DNA from: Mucilaginibacter sp. SG564
GTDB taxonomy: Bacteria; Bacteroidota; Bacteroidia; Sphingobacteriales; Sphingobacteriaceae
NCBI RefSeq assembly: GCF_013149275.1
Contig: NZ_JABGNA010000004.1
Coordinates: 124,001-188,000 of the forward strand
DNA: 64,000 nt
Direction of reading: 5' to 3'
Shown: in pieces, positions 52,546 to 61,736 of the stretch
Layout: each line of letters begins with the position of its first letter
Position numbering within the stretch: position 1 is the first letter of the stretch
The notes under the pieces: model-generated
The model's input: the letters and a program-made list of their open reading frames with translations, nothing else
What the model was told of the DNA's origin: nothing
The model's database searches: none
Position numbers and translations under genes: made by a program

Positions 52546-53235
52546 TTGGAAACTATACTCAATATTGCAGATCTGGGCAAAACCTACCAAAGCGCAGGGC
52601 GTACGCTTACCGTGCTTCATAATATTAATTTCAGCATTGCCGCCGGCTCCACCAATGCTATTGTAGGACCTTCGGGCAGTGGTAAAACTACTTTGCTGGG
52701 CTTATGTGCCGGCCTTGATCGTTCCAGTGCAGGCGCGGTAGAACTCAACGGCATTAACCTCGGAAATTTAACAGAAGACCAACGCGCGCAGGTACGCAAC
52801 CAGTATGTGGGATTTATATTCCAGAATTTTCAACTATTGCCTACGCTAACTGCCCTGGAGAATGTAATGGTTCCTTTAGAGCTTCGTAATGAAAAAAATA
52901 TACGGGCAAGAGCATTGGATCTGCTGGATAAAGTAGGCCTGGCCGACCGCGGGCACCATTACCCTAATCAATTATCGGGTGGTGAGCAGCAGCGTGTTTC
53001 GCTGGCACGCGCCTTTTCCAACTCGCCCAAAATACTCTTTGCCGATGAGCCCACAGGCAACCTGGATGCTGAAACCAGCGAAAAGGTGGTAAAACTTCTT
53101 TTTGACCTGAATAAAGAAGCCGGAACCACACTGGTATTGGTAACCCACGACCTTGATTTAGCCGCGAAAACACAGCGCATCATCCGGATAAAAGGTGGCC
53201 AGCTGATAGCTGATGAAAAAACAATTAACGGTTAG
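52546..53235 (+). CDS. ABC transporter ATPase, YbbA/LolD-like
   Basis: A 229-residue ATPase of the MacB/LolD/YbbA branch. Walker A GPSGSGKTTL, Q-loop ENFQLL-type (IFQNFQLLPTL), signature LSGGEQQRVSL, Walker B ILFADEPTGNLDAET and H-loop LVTHD are all intact. It starts with TTG (METILNIADL); a stop lies four codons upstream at 52531, so no ATG is available in frame. The next gene, five bases on, encodes the matching FtsX-type permease, and a TesA-like esterase follows. The order equals the E. coli tesA-ybbA-ybbP neighbourhood rearranged. Confidence 0.93.
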   Translation: METILNIADLGKTYQSAGRTLTVLHNINFSIAAGSTNAIVGPSGSGKTTLLGLCAGLDRSSAGAVELNGINLGNLTEDQRAQVRNQYVGFIFQNFQLLPTLTALENVMVPLELRNEKNIRARALDLLDKVGLADRGHHYPNQLSGGEQQRVSLARAFSNSPKILFADEPTGNLDAETSEKVVKLLFDLNKEAGTTLVLVTHDLDLAAKTQRIIRIKGGQLIADEKTING

Positions 53236-53240
53236 GCTTT

Positions 53241-55799
53241 ATGGAAACCAATCCCGTTAATTACCACCGAAAAATGAATATCCCCTGGCTGTTTAATATG
53301 GCCTGGCGCGATAGCCGTAAAAACCGCTCAAGGTTATTCCTATTCATATCCGCCATCGTATTCGGGATAGCTGCATTAGTAGCTATTTACGCGTTCAAGT
53401 ACAATGTTCAAAACGACATCAACGGACAGGCGGCAACATTGATCGGTGCCGATCTTTCCGTATCAGGTAATAAACCTGCAGATGTGCATCTGAAAAAATT
53501 ATTGGATTCGTTAGGTGATGAACGCTCACAGGAACGCAGCTTTGCCTCCATGGCCTATTTCCCAAAAAGTAAAGGCACAAGACTGGTACAAGTGCGAGCA
53601 CTACAGGGCAACTTCCCCTATTACGGGGCCATTGAAACCACACCCGAACAAGCGGGCACAACTTTCAGAAAAGGCCAGATGGCGGTGGTTGATAAAACAC
53701 TGATGCTGCAATTCAACGCGCATGTGGGCGATTCGATCAAGATCGGTAACAGCCTCTTTTTAATAACAGGCATTTTAAACCGGGCTCCCGGACAGGCGGG
53801 TGCATTAGCGGGAATAGCGCCGGTGGTTTATATCCCCATGCAATATCTGGAGCAAACCGGCCTGGTTAAAATTGGCAGCCGGGTAAACTATAGCTTTTAC
53901 TATAAATTCACTAAACCGGTAAACCTAGATAAACTCACCAAAAAGCTCGATCCCATGCTGGATAAAGCTGGCATGCGGTATGAAACTATTGAAGGAAGGA
54001 AGGAAAACACCGGCCGTAATTTTGGCGATCTAAGTCGTTTTTTATCCCTGGTGGGCTTTGTTGCCTTATTATTGGGTTGTGTGGGTGTGGCCAGTGCCGT
54101 TCATATTTATGTACGTGAGAAGATCGCGTCTATTGCCATCATGCGCTGTCTGGGTGTAAAAGCATCGGAGGCATTTCTGATCTATCTCATCCAGATTGTA
54201 GGCATTGGTCTCATCGGCTCTGTTATTGGGGCTGCTTTGGGTACGGCGATACAGCATTTGCTGCCTGTAGTATTTAAAGATTTCATCCCCTTTACCATAT
54301 CCGTTCAAATTTCGTGGATGGCTATTGGTCAGGGTATTTTGTTGGGGGTGATCATTTCCCTGCTTTTTGCTTTGTTGCCGTTGATATCCGTTCGTAATGT
54401 ATCTCCTTTAAATACTTTACGATTATCGTTTGATGACGCGGTATTGTCCCGTGATCCTTTGCGTTGGCTGGTATACCTGCTGATCCTGCTGTTCATTGTC
54501 ACTTTTACTTATTTACAATTGGATAGCTGGTTGGGGAGCCTGTTCTTTACGCTGGGCATATTGGGTGCTTTTATCATATTATCAGGGGTAGCGTGGCTAT
54601 TGATGCGCTTCACAAAATTGCTGATCAATGGGTCATGGAGTTATTTATGGCGGCAAGGTTTTGCCAATTTATACCGGCCCAACAACCAAACGCTTATCCT
54701 CATGGTGTCCATAGGTTTAAGTACCATGTTCATTTGTATATTGTTTCTTGTACAGAATTTACTCATTGGCCAGGTTACCTTGTCGAGTAGCGGCAATCAA
54801 TCCAACATGATCCTGTTTGATATACAGAACAGTCAGAAAGATTCCGTGGCCCGTTTAACCCGCCAGCAGGGATTGCCGGTATTACAGCAGGTGCCTATTG
54901 TGACTTTGCGGATAGAACAGATCAATGGCAAAACAGCCGCTGACCTGCAAAAAGATTCGACCATAAAAATTCCGCATGGGGTATTTGCCTATGAATATCG
55001 CGTTACTTTTCGCGATTCCCTTTCCGACTCTGAAAAGCTGACCGATGGTACGTGGATAGGCAAAGCAACACCCGGAAAAGACATTCCAGTTTCTGTAGAA
55101 GAAAATCTGTCGCACCGGGCAAACCTTAAAATTGGCGACAAAATAGTTTTTAACGTTCAGGGGGTAGAAATGCCTGCTTATGTAGCCAGCATCCGTAAAG
55201 TAAACTGGGGTAAAGTACAAACCAACTTCCAGGTAGTTTTCCCAACGGGTATTTTGGAAGATGCCCCGCAGTTTCAGGTATTGCTGACGCATGTGCCCTC
55301 CAATAAGGTGTCTGCTTTATTTCAACGGGCCATTGTAAGCAGCTTTCCCAATGTTTCTATTATTGACCTCGGTTTGGTTTTAAGCGTATTGGATGAGCTG
55401 CTGAATAAAATAAGCTATGTAATTCGTTTTATGAGTGCATTCAGTATTATAACCGGCGTGGTGGTATTGGTAGCTTCGGTGCGTATCAGCAAATATCAAC
55501 GCATACAGGAGAGCGTATTGTTACGTACATTAGGTGCAAGCCGTAAGCAAATTTTTGCCATTACCGCGCTGGAGTACTGGTTCCTGGGTTCATTATCGGC
55601 CCTTACCGGTATCGTGATCGCTTTTGGTGGTACCTGGTTACTGGCTAAATACAGTTTTGAGATTCCCTACACGGTTAACTTTCTGCCGGCGTTGATATTA
55701 TTTTTCATTATATCCATACTAACCGTTATTATTGGTTTGTTAAATAGCAGGGGCGTTTTAAATAAACCGCCGCTCGAAATATTACGCAATAACGCTTAG
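53241..55799 (+). CDS. ABC transporter permease, YbbP/FtsX-like
   Basis: An 852-residue permease with two FtsX domains, YbbP type. Segments: N-terminal helix FNMAWRDSRKNRSRLFLFISAIVFGIAALVAIY, FtsX1 GFVALLLGCVGVASAVHIYVREKIASIAIMRCLGVKASEAFLIYLIQI, a central TM pair, FtsX2 FMSAFSIITGVVVLVASVRISKYQRIQESVLLRTLGASRKQIFAITALEYWFLGSLSALTGIVI. Large periplasmic domains lie between. It is coupled to the ATPase gene (5-base gap) and followed by the esterase gene (4-base gap). Function of YbbAP is not settled; membrane lipid or cargo handling linked to TesA is suspected. Confidence 0.92.
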   Translation: METNPVNYHRKMNIPWLFNMAWRDSRKNRSRLFLFISAIVFGIAALVAIYAFKYNVQNDINGQAATLIGADLSVSGNKPADVHLKKLLDSLGDERSQERSFASMAYFPKSKGTRLVQVRALQGNFPYYGAIETTPEQAGTTFRKGQMAVVDKTLMLQFNAHVGDSIKIGNSLFLITGILNRAPGQAGALAGIAPVVYIPMQYLEQTGLVKIGSRVNYSFYYKFTKPVNLDKLTKKLDPMLDKAGMRYETIEGRKENTGRNFGDLSRFLSLVGFVALLLGCVGVASAVHIYVREKIASIAIMRCLGVKASEAFLIYLIQIVGIGLIGSVIGAALGTAIQHLLPVVFKDFIPFTISVQISWMAIGQGILLGVIISLLFALLPLISVRNVSPLNTLRLSFDDAVLSRDPLRWLVYLLILLFIVTFTYLQLDSWLGSLFFTLGILGAFIILSGVAWLLMRFTKLLINGSWSYLWRQGFANLYRPNNQTLILMVSIGLSTMFICILFLVQNLLIGQVTLSSSGNQSNMILFDIQNSQKDSVARLTRQQGLPVLQQVPIVTLRIEQINGKTAADLQKDSTIKIPHGVFAYEYRVTFRDSLSDSEKLTDGTWIGKATPGKDIPVSVEENLSHRANLKIGDKIVFNVQGVEMPAYVASIRKVNWGKVQTNFQVVFPTGILEDAPQFQVLLTHVPSNKVSALFQRAIVSSFPNVSIIDLGLVLSVLDELLNKISYVIRFMSAFSIITGVVVLVASVRISKYQRIQESVLLRTLGASRKQIFAITALEYWFLGSLSALTGIVIAFGGTWLLAKYSFEIPYTVNFLPALILFFIISILTVIIGLLNSRGVLNKPPLEILRNNA

Positions 55800-55803
55800 T
55801 ACC

Positions 55804-56487
55804 ATGTACAAATTCAAATTAACGTTCCTGTTACTTACCGCGCTGATTTTTGCTGCGTGTGATCAAAATAAAAAACCTACTGCCGACGAAAGTACAAAAA
55901 GCAGTACAGCAGCACAGCCTGATGCCGCGGCTGCATCAAAAACCGTTTTGTTTTTTGGCGACAGCTTGACCGCCGGTTATGGATTGGACGATCCATCTGA
56001 GGCTTTCCCGGGGGTGATCAAGGATAAGATCGATTCGCTGAAACTACCCTATAAAGTAGTTAACGCGGGTTTAAGCGGCGAGACTACGGCAGGCGGCAAC
56101 GCGCGTTTAGACTGGCTGCTGAAACAAAAGGTGGATGTTTTTATACTGGAACTTGGTGCAAATGATGGCCTGCGCGGTATCCCTGTAAATGAAACCCATA
56201 AAAATCTACAGAGCATTATTGACAAGGTAAAAGCTAAGTATCCGGAGGTAAAGATCGTATTGTTAGGCATGCAGGTTCCGCCTAATATGGGTGCCGATTA
56301 TGCCAGCAAATTTAAAGCTGTTTTCCCCGATCTGGCAACTAAAAATCATACCCAACTGGTGCCCTTCTTTTTACAAGGCGTAGCTGGTATACCGACGTTA
56401 AACCAGGCGGATGGTATCCACCCTACCCCACAGGGGGCAAAAATAGCCGCCAATAATGTTTGGGAAGTTTTAAAAGGTATTTTGTAA
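55804..56487 (+). CDS. TesA-like SGNH/GDSL arylesterase lipoprotein
   Basis: A 227-residue SGNH hydrolase with block I FFGDSLTAGYGL (nucleophilic Ser), block III LGANDGLRG and block V DGIHPTPQG (catalytic Asp and His). This is the TesA/arylesterase type, acting on acyl thioesters or esters in the periplasm. Signal LLTALIFAACDQN has a lipobox-like AAC, so it is probably a lipoprotein. A Ser/Thr/Ala-rich linker follows. It is the third gene of the YbbA-YbbP-TesA-like operon. Its stop lies 4 bases before the stop of a convergent serine hydrolase gene, without a visible terminator. Confidence 0.92.
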   Translation: MYKFKLTFLLLTALIFAACDQNKKPTADESTKSSTAAQPDAAAASKTVLFFGDSLTAGYGLDDPSEAFPGVIKDKIDSLKLPYKVVNAGLSGETTAGGNARLDWLLKQKVDVFILELGANDGLRGIPVNETHKNLQSIIDKVKAKYPEVKIVLLGMQVPPNMGADYASKFKAVFPDLATKNHTQLVPFFLQGVAGIPTLNQADGIHPTPQGAKIAANNVWEVLKGIL

Positions 56488-56491
56488 AAAA

Positions 56492-57778
56492 TCAATCGAC
56501 TAAAGCCTGGTAAACCAGTGCGCGAAATTTATCCTGTATAGCATTATGCGGCAATGGCCAGTTCTGTATAAAGAGCAGACAAACCAAATGTTCTTTCGGA
56601 TCTACCCAATACAAAGTACCGTAAAATCCGCCCCATGCAAATGAGCCCGGACTTACACCTAATTTGGCCGAACTTGTTGGGGTAGTAATACCAAAGCCTA
56701 AACCAAATTTGTCTTTATCCGGGTTGATATACAGATCGCCTATCTGGTTTTCGGTCATCATTTCAACCGTATGCCGGGCAAGTAAACGCTGACCGTTGTA
56801 GACGCCTCCATTCAGCATCATTTGTAAAAAAATAGCATAATCCTTAATAGTCGAGCTTAAACCGGCACCTCCAGAAAAATATGTACCTGCTGTCTTTGGA
56901 TAATCAAAATCTATCCCTGGAAGTGTGGAAGCGCTCCACTTTACAAGATGTCCTTGTTTATCGGGTGTATAAACGGCTACTAACCTGTTTTGCTTAGCAG
57001 CTGGTATATAAAAATAAGTATCTTTCATGCCCAGCGGATCAAATATGCGTTCCTTAAAAAACTGATCCAGGGTTTTGCCCGAAACTTTTTCAACCAGGTA
57101 CCCCAGTACATCTATATTTAATCCGTAGGTCCACTTTTCACCAGGCTGATGGGTTAATGGCAATTTGCCTAATCTGTCCATGGCGTCGGCCAAACGTATT
57201 TTATCGGCCACAAATCCTCCGGGTATTTTTGATTTGGCATAAATGGCATTCATTCTTGGAGAACCGATCTGCGCGTATTCGATACCCGAGGTATGTGTAA
57301 GCAGATCGCGGATGGTTATTTCCCGTTTGGCTGGAACGGTGGTGTAAGTAGTATCCTTTTCGTTATACAAATCAATCACTTTAGGGTGCGCGAAAGCAGG
57401 AATATACTTAGAGATAGGTTCATCCAGTAAAAACTTCCCTTCCTCAAACAACATCATGACCGCGACACTGGTAATGGCCTTGGTTTGCGAAGCTATACGG
57501 AATATATTATCATTTTCCATCAGTTTTTTTTGCTCCACATCGGCAATACCGAATGACTTATTGTATACAATTTTACCATTGCGGGCAATAAGGGCAACCG
57601 CTCCGTTAATGTACCCAGAGTCGATATTACTTTCTATCAGATGATCAATACGCTGTAACCTTTCAACAGAAAACTTTTCTGATACCGGGTTGCCAACCTG
57701 CAAGGTAACACCCTGCGCATAGATACCTAAGCCAGCACCAAGGAGTAATAAAAACAGCGATATCTTCTTCATCATCAA
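56492..57778 (-). CDS. Serine hydrolase, class C beta-lactamase family
   Basis: A 428-residue secreted enzyme with signal peptide KISLFLLLLGAGLGIYAQG. The SxxK motif is ASQTKAITSVAVMMLFEEGKFLLDEPISKYIPAF. The YxN-type segment is WTYGLNIDVLGYLVEKVSGK. These are the penicillin-binding/beta-lactamase fold residues, as in many esterases and DD-peptidases (LACTB-type); a real beta-lactamase activity is not implied. The third motif (KTG-like) is replaced by SFAWGGFYGTLYW. It is monocistronic and lies next to a LacI gene on the same strand, 38 bases downstream of it, so the two may be co-transcribed. Confidence 0.9.
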   Translation of the reverse strand: MMMKKISLFLLLLGAGLGIYAQGVTLQVGNPVSEKFSVERLQRIDHLIESNIDSGYINGAVALIARNGKIVYNKSFGIADVEQKKLMENDNIFRIASQTKAITSVAVMMLFEEGKFLLDEPISKYIPAFAHPKVIDLYNEKDTTYTTVPAKREITIRDLLTHTSGIEYAQIGSPRMNAIYAKSKIPGGFVADKIRLADAMDRLGKLPLTHQPGEKWTYGLNIDVLGYLVEKVSGKTLDQFFKERIFDPLGMKDTYFYIPAAKQNRLVAVYTPDKQGHLVKWSASTLPGIDFDYPKTAGTYFSGGAGLSSTIKDYAIFLQMMLNGGVYNGQRLLARHTVEMMTENQIGDLYINPDKDKFGLGFGITTPTSSAKLGVSPGSFAWGGFYGTLYWVDPKEHLVCLLFIQNWPLPHNAIQDKFRALVYQALVD

Positions 57779-57816
57779 TAATTAAATAGCAGCTTTGATC
57801 TGATTGAGGATGTGCA

Positions 57817-58830
57817 TTATTTAGTAGATTTTCTGACTCTCAGATCGGTTGTTAGTATCACTTGTTGCTTTACACCGTTCTCTACCGAAGTATTGAGCCT
57901 GTTGAGCAACAATGTGATCACCTTATCGGCAATGGCATCAATAGGTTGCGCTATCGCCGTTACAGGAGGGTTACAAAGTTCAAAAACTTCATAATCATCA
58001 AAACATATCAGGGCAACGTCTTCCGGTATCTTTTTATCCAAATTCCGCAGCACTTTAAGTCCGCAGGTTCCCAAATGATTATTACCAAATAATATCGCGT
58101 CGATTTCCTGATGTTCATTCAGAAAAGCCTGTATCGGCTCGGTCATCAGTTTTTCATCCTGGTAAAAATCAACTTCTTTGATATTGGTTTTAAGGTTACT
58201 TTGGGTAATGGCTTTTTTATAGCCATTCAACCTGTCGGCCATCTGCGTTTGCTGATTATTAAAACTGATAAAAGCAATATTTTTATACCCCTTATCAATA
58301 AGGTACCTTGTTGCATTGTAGGTACTGAACAAATTATCAACTACTACATAATCAGTTTCTACCCCAGGCAGGTACCTGTCAAACAACACCACAGGTAGTC
58401 CATCCTTAATCAGACTGCTAATATCCTCCTCAATACCCTCAGGCGGAACAATGATATATCCATCAACATGCCTGTCGCGAAACATAGCTATCAGTTCCTG
58501 GGTTTTTTGGGTATCGTTATCGGTACTGCTGTAAATAATTTTATACCCGTTTTTGTATGCCCTATCCTCAATTTGGCGGGCTATAGTAGCAAAAAAGTTA
58601 TTGGATATATCCTGCACCAATAAACCTATAATATTTGATTTGCCGGTGCGCAGGCTTTTGGCCAGTGAGTTTGGTTTATAGCCAACTTCCTTTACATATT
58701 TTAAAACACGTTCAACCAGTTCTTCGCTTATCCGTTTTTCGCGTGCCCTGCCATTTAAAATAAAGGATACAGTGGTTTTAGATATGTTCAGGCTGTTGGC
58801 AATATCAACGATAGATAATTTCTTCTTCAA
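57817..58830 (-). CDS. LacI-family transcriptional regulator
   Basis: A 337-residue regulator. The N-terminal lac-type helix-turn-helix is KKKLSIVDIANSLNISKTTVSFILNGRAREKRISEELVERVLKYVKEVGYKPNSLAKSLRTGKSNIIGLLVQDISNNFFATIARQIE. A periplasmic-binding-protein-like sensor follows, with NNPPVTAIAQP-type (LCNPPVTAIAQPIDAIADKVI) at its end. It probably responds to a sugar, but no sugar transport or catabolic cluster lies beside it; the next gene is a serine hydrolase on the same strand. Confidence 0.92.
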   Translation of the reverse strand: MKKKLSIVDIANSLNISKTTVSFILNGRAREKRISEELVERVLKYVKEVGYKPNSLAKSLRTGKSNIIGLLVQDISNNFFATIARQIEDRAYKNGYKIIYSSTDNDTQKTQELIAMFRDRHVDGYIIVPPEGIEEDISSLIKDGLPVVLFDRYLPGVETDYVVVDNLFSTYNATRYLIDKGYKNIAFISFNNQQTQMADRLNGYKKAITQSNLKTNIKEVDFYQDEKLMTEPIQAFLNEHQEIDAILFGNNHLGTCGLKVLRNLDKKIPEDVALICFDDYEVFELCNPPVTAIAQPIDAIADKVITLLLNRLNTSVENGVKQQVILTTDLRVRKSTK

Positions 58831-58850
58831 ATTTTTTAGTGTTGTTTATC

Positions 58851-58880
58851 CAAATATATAACATAAATAATAACACAAAA
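58851..58880 (-). promoter_or_regulatory. Possible LacI-gene promoter
   Basis: TATATTTG at 58858-58851 on the minus strand fits the -7 box and lies 20 bases before the ATG. A TTG-like element at 58878-58876 is 17 bases upstream, two fewer than ideal. Confidence 0.45.
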
Positions 58881-58972
58881 GAGCCTTTGGCCTGATAAGT
58901 TAGCTATAGGCACAAATAAATGCTAAATCGAGTTATTTCTGGTAGTTCTTTTATCTTGCTACCCCCCAAACA

Positions 58973-59003
58973 AAAAGGATCACCTGTAACAGGTGATCCT
59001 TTT
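58973..59003 (-). terminator. Terminator of Gly/Asn/Arg-rich gene
   Basis: AAAAGGATCACCTG (58973-58986) and CAGGTGATCCTTTT (58990-59003) form a perfect 14-bp stem around TAA. On the minus strand it continues in a T run. It lies 44 bases downstream of the stop at 59047. Confidence 0.9.
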
Positions 59004-59046
59004 ATTAATATATATATCGGGATATTAAATCTATAAACTGGCTATT

Positions 59047-59760
59047 TTAGTGACGTCCATAACCTCTGTTTTCGGCAAAGCGTTGCCCCCAGTTCCCTCC
59101 ACGGTTACCTCCGTCGCCTCGGTTTTCAGAACGTTGACCACCCCAATTACCACGGTTACGGTTATCATTGTTGTTATCCCTGTTGCCCCAGTTGCCACGG
59201 TCCTGGTTACCTCTGTTCCATCCCCGGTTATCATTACCACCCCAATTACCCCGACCATAATCCCCACGGCCCCATCCGCGGTTATCGCGGCTTGAGTATG
59301 CATAACCACCGTTGTAGCGATTATCAAAACGACGGCCCCAATTGGCACGACCACCGGCATAACCACCCCACCTTGACCTGTAAAAATCATGATGCATGTA
59401 TGGTCTTGGAGCACGTACCTCATATCTTACAGCAGTGCGCCAGTTATAGTTACGGTAAGCACCTGGCAAATAAGCTGCGGTTACCCATGAACTGCCATCG
59501 TTATAGTAATAACAATGCCTTGGTACGGAATAATAGGCTTCAACCTCGGGCAGATAATAGTAGTCATCATCATAACTTGCAGGTATGTTATCGTCGTCAT
59601 AAACAGGCTCATCTTGCACAACAACAGGTTGAGGAGCGGGTACATAAACGTGGCGCACCGGGATATTAATACCCAGATGGATGGATACTTGCGCATCGGC
59701 GGCTTTAGTATAAAATAATCCGCTTGCTGCTATTGCTGATAATATGATAAGCTTCTTCAT
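59047..59760 (-). CDS. Secreted Gly/Asn/Arg/Trp-rich repeat protein
   Basis: A 237-residue protein with signal peptide KLIILSAIAASGLFYTKAADAQ. Residues ~23-110 contain an acidic Tyr-rich stretch and resemble a DUF-type envelope domain (PVYDDDNIPASYDDDYYYLPEVEAYYSVPRHCYYYNDGSSWVTAAYLPGAYRNYN). From ~130 it is low in complexity: repeats of RGNWGN, NRGWNRG and NDNRGW. Such tails are common in small secreted Bacteroidota proteins. I do not know the role. Long reading frames on the opposite strand in this region are artefacts of the GN-rich codons. Confidence 0.8.
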   Translation of the reverse strand: MKKLIILSAIAASGLFYTKAADAQVSIHLGINIPVRHVYVPAPQPVVVQDEPVYDDDNIPASYDDDYYYLPEVEAYYSVPRHCYYYNDGSSWVTAAYLPGAYRNYNWRTAVRYEVRAPRPYMHHDFYRSRWGGYAGGRANWGRRFDNRYNGGYAYSSRDNRGWGRGDYGRGNWGGNDNRGWNRGNQDRGNWGNRDNNNDNRNRGNWGGQRSENRGDGGNRGGNWGQRFAENRGYGRH

Positions 59761-59964
59761 AATTGTTAAATTTTATACAGTTAGGACGATAGCTAATGGA
59801 AATGGTTTAACAGAGCAACTATTTTTGGAACAAGAAGTAAGGATCGGAAGTCCTTGCTCTTTGTTCCTTACTCCAAAATCGGCTGATTTTGTCATGATAT
59901 TAAACAAAACAGATTTCTATATTCCCCGTATATTTATTTAATTTGATAACCATTAATCAAAGCC

Positions 59965-61275
59965 ATGAAGAACAGAAAATCACTTTCCGTATTGCTGCCT
60001 GTTGCGGCAATAGTGGGGTTCATATTATTTAATGCCTGTAAAAGCGGCGAACCCGCCAATAACAGCAAAGATTCCGTCACGACTACCACCCCAATTACTG
60101 ATGGAGGAGCCGGATTGAAATTACCAGAAGGTTTTAACGCGGCTATTGTTGCCGATAAATTGGGTGGCACCCGTGAAATTGCGGTAACCCCACAGGGCGA
60201 TATTTATGTAAAACTTAATCGCGCAAAAAACGGTAAAGGCATTTTGTTTTTACACCAGGAAGGCGATAAAGCTACCGTAAAAACCGGTTTTGGAACCTTT
60301 GGAGGTACCGGTGTTTATGTTAAAAACGGATATTTGTACGCCTCATCTGATGAAGAAGTCTTCCGTTATAAACTGAACGCTCAAAACGAAGTGATCAACT
60401 CTGACCAACCCGAGAAAATTGTGACCGGCTTGCTGAACCGCCGTGAGCATGAAGCCAAAGCCATTACCCTTGATAATGATGGCAATCTGTACGTAAACAT
60501 CGGCGCGTACTCCAACGCCTGCCAGGTAGATGACCGCAAAAAAGGGTCACCCGGCCAAAAAGGATGCCCTATTTTAGATTCTGCAGGCGGTATATGGCAG
60601 TTTAAAGCCGACAAGCTTAACCAGCATTATGGCGACGGCGTACGTTACGCTACAGGCCTTCGTAATGTGGTAGGTTTCGACTGGAACCAGCAAAACAACC
60701 AATTATATGTAATGCAGCATGGCCGCGATCAGTTGCATGATCTTTTCCCGGATATGTTTACTACCCAGCAATCGGCCGTATTACCTGCCGAATGTATGTA
60801 TGCCCTTAAAAAAGGAGATAACGCCGGCTGGCCTTATATGTATTATGATCAGGAACAGCATAAAAAGATATTAATGCCCGAGTATGGCGGTGATGGCAAA
60901 AAAGAAGGCGGCCAGGATGCTATTGATCCGATTGCAGCTTTCCCGGGTCACCTTGCGCCTAACGGCTTATTATTTTATACCGGCAACCAATTTCCGGAGA
61001 AATATAAGAATGGCGCTTTCATCGCTTTTCATGGTTCCTGGAACCGGGCCCCCGAACCACAGGCAGGCTACTTTGTCGTATTTCAGCCGTTTAAAGATGG
61101 CAAGCCAAGCGGCGAGTGGGAAGTATTTGCCGATGGCTTTGCAGGTACCGCCGCACAAACAGCATCTGGTCGTGCAGAACACCGCCCATGCGGGTTAGCC
61201 CAAGGCCCCGATGGCTCGCTTTATGTAACTGATGATAACCAGGGAACTATTTACAAAATAACTTATAAAAAATAA
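59965..61275 (+). CDS. PQQ-dependent sugar dehydrogenase, lipoprotein
   Basis: A 436-residue six-bladed beta-propeller of the soluble glucose/sorbosone dehydrogenase family. The lipobox FNAC follows a hydrophobic signal (SVLLPVAAIVGFILFNACKS). Propeller elements include GTREIAVTPQGDIYVKLN, EHEAKAITLDNDGNLYVNIGAYSNACQ, the GLRNVVGFDWN stretch with MQHGRDQLHDLFPDM, and the ADGFAGTAA region and RPCGLAQGPDGSLYVTDDNQGTIYKITYKK at the end. It should oxidise a sugar with bound PQQ. The cytochrome c gene overlapping its stop is the likely electron acceptor, a standard pairing. Confidence 0.92.
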   Translation: MKNRKSLSVLLPVAAIVGFILFNACKSGEPANNSKDSVTTTTPITDGGAGLKLPEGFNAAIVADKLGGTREIAVTPQGDIYVKLNRAKNGKGILFLHQEGDKATVKTGFGTFGGTGVYVKNGYLYASSDEEVFRYKLNAQNEVINSDQPEKIVTGLLNRREHEAKAITLDNDGNLYVNIGAYSNACQVDDRKKGSPGQKGCPILDSAGGIWQFKADKLNQHYGDGVRYATGLRNVVGFDWNQQNNQLYVMQHGRDQLHDLFPDMFTTQQSAVLPAECMYALKKGDNAGWPYMYYDQEQHKKILMPEYGGDGKKEGGQDAIDPIAAFPGHLAPNGLLFYTGNQFPEKYKNGAFIAFHGSWNRAPEPQAGYFVVFQPFKDGKPSGEWEVFADGFAGTAAQTASGRAEHRPCGLAQGPDGSLYVTDDNQGTIYKITYKK

Positions 61276-61736
61276 TGGACTTTAAAAAAGCCCCGCTAAT
61301 CCTATTCGCATCCCTATTATTCGCCGTAACAGGTTTGCAGGCTCAAACCAAACATAAGGCCAAGCCGCCCGTAAAACGTACTACAGGCGGCTTAAAAGCC
61401 TCCATAGATGCAGGTCAAAAAGTATTTACCCAGTATTGTGTATCATGCCACCAGGCTGATGCCCTGGGTGTGCCGCACATGAACCCGCCGCTGGTAAAAA
61501 CAACTTATGTTTTGGGCGATAAAACCAGGCTCATCAAAATTGTGCTGAATGGCTTTAACGAAGATGTAGAGATCAATGGCGAAACCTACTCCAACAGTAT
61601 GGCTTCGCACGATTTCCTGAAAGACCAGGAAATTGCCGATGTACTCACTTTTGTACGTAACAGCTTCGGCAACAAAGCCCCAGCTATTACCGCCGCCCAG
61701 GTAAAAACCGTACGGGCGACTAACAAAAAGAGCTAA
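61275..61736 (+). CDS. c-type cytochrome, electron acceptor of sugar dehydrogenase
   Basis: A 153-residue secreted cytochrome c. Signal KAPLILFASLLFAVTGLQAQ. The haem motif is YCVSCHQADALGVPHMNPPL, and the axial Met is in NSMASHDFLKDQEIADVLTFVRNSFGN. One haem. The ATG shares its first base with the stop of the dehydrogenase gene (TAATG), so translation is coupled. It should carry electrons from the PQQ enzyme to the respiratory chain. Its stop codon TAA is the first element of a GGCTAAA tandem array. Confidence 0.95.
   Translation: MDFKKAPLILFASLLFAVTGLQAQTKHKAKPPVKRTTGGLKASIDAGQKVFTQYCVSCHQADALGVPHMNPPLVKTTYVLGDKTRLIKIVLNGFNEDVEINGETYSNSMASHDFLKDQEIADVLTFVRNSFGNKAPAITAAQVKTVRATNKKS

Noticed and set aside
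59047..59760. Coding sequences on the plus strand opposite the Gly/Asn-rich gene
   Set aside because: Several open frames exist, but they follow from GGN/AAN codons of the real minus-strand gene; they lack signal peptides and sensible composition.
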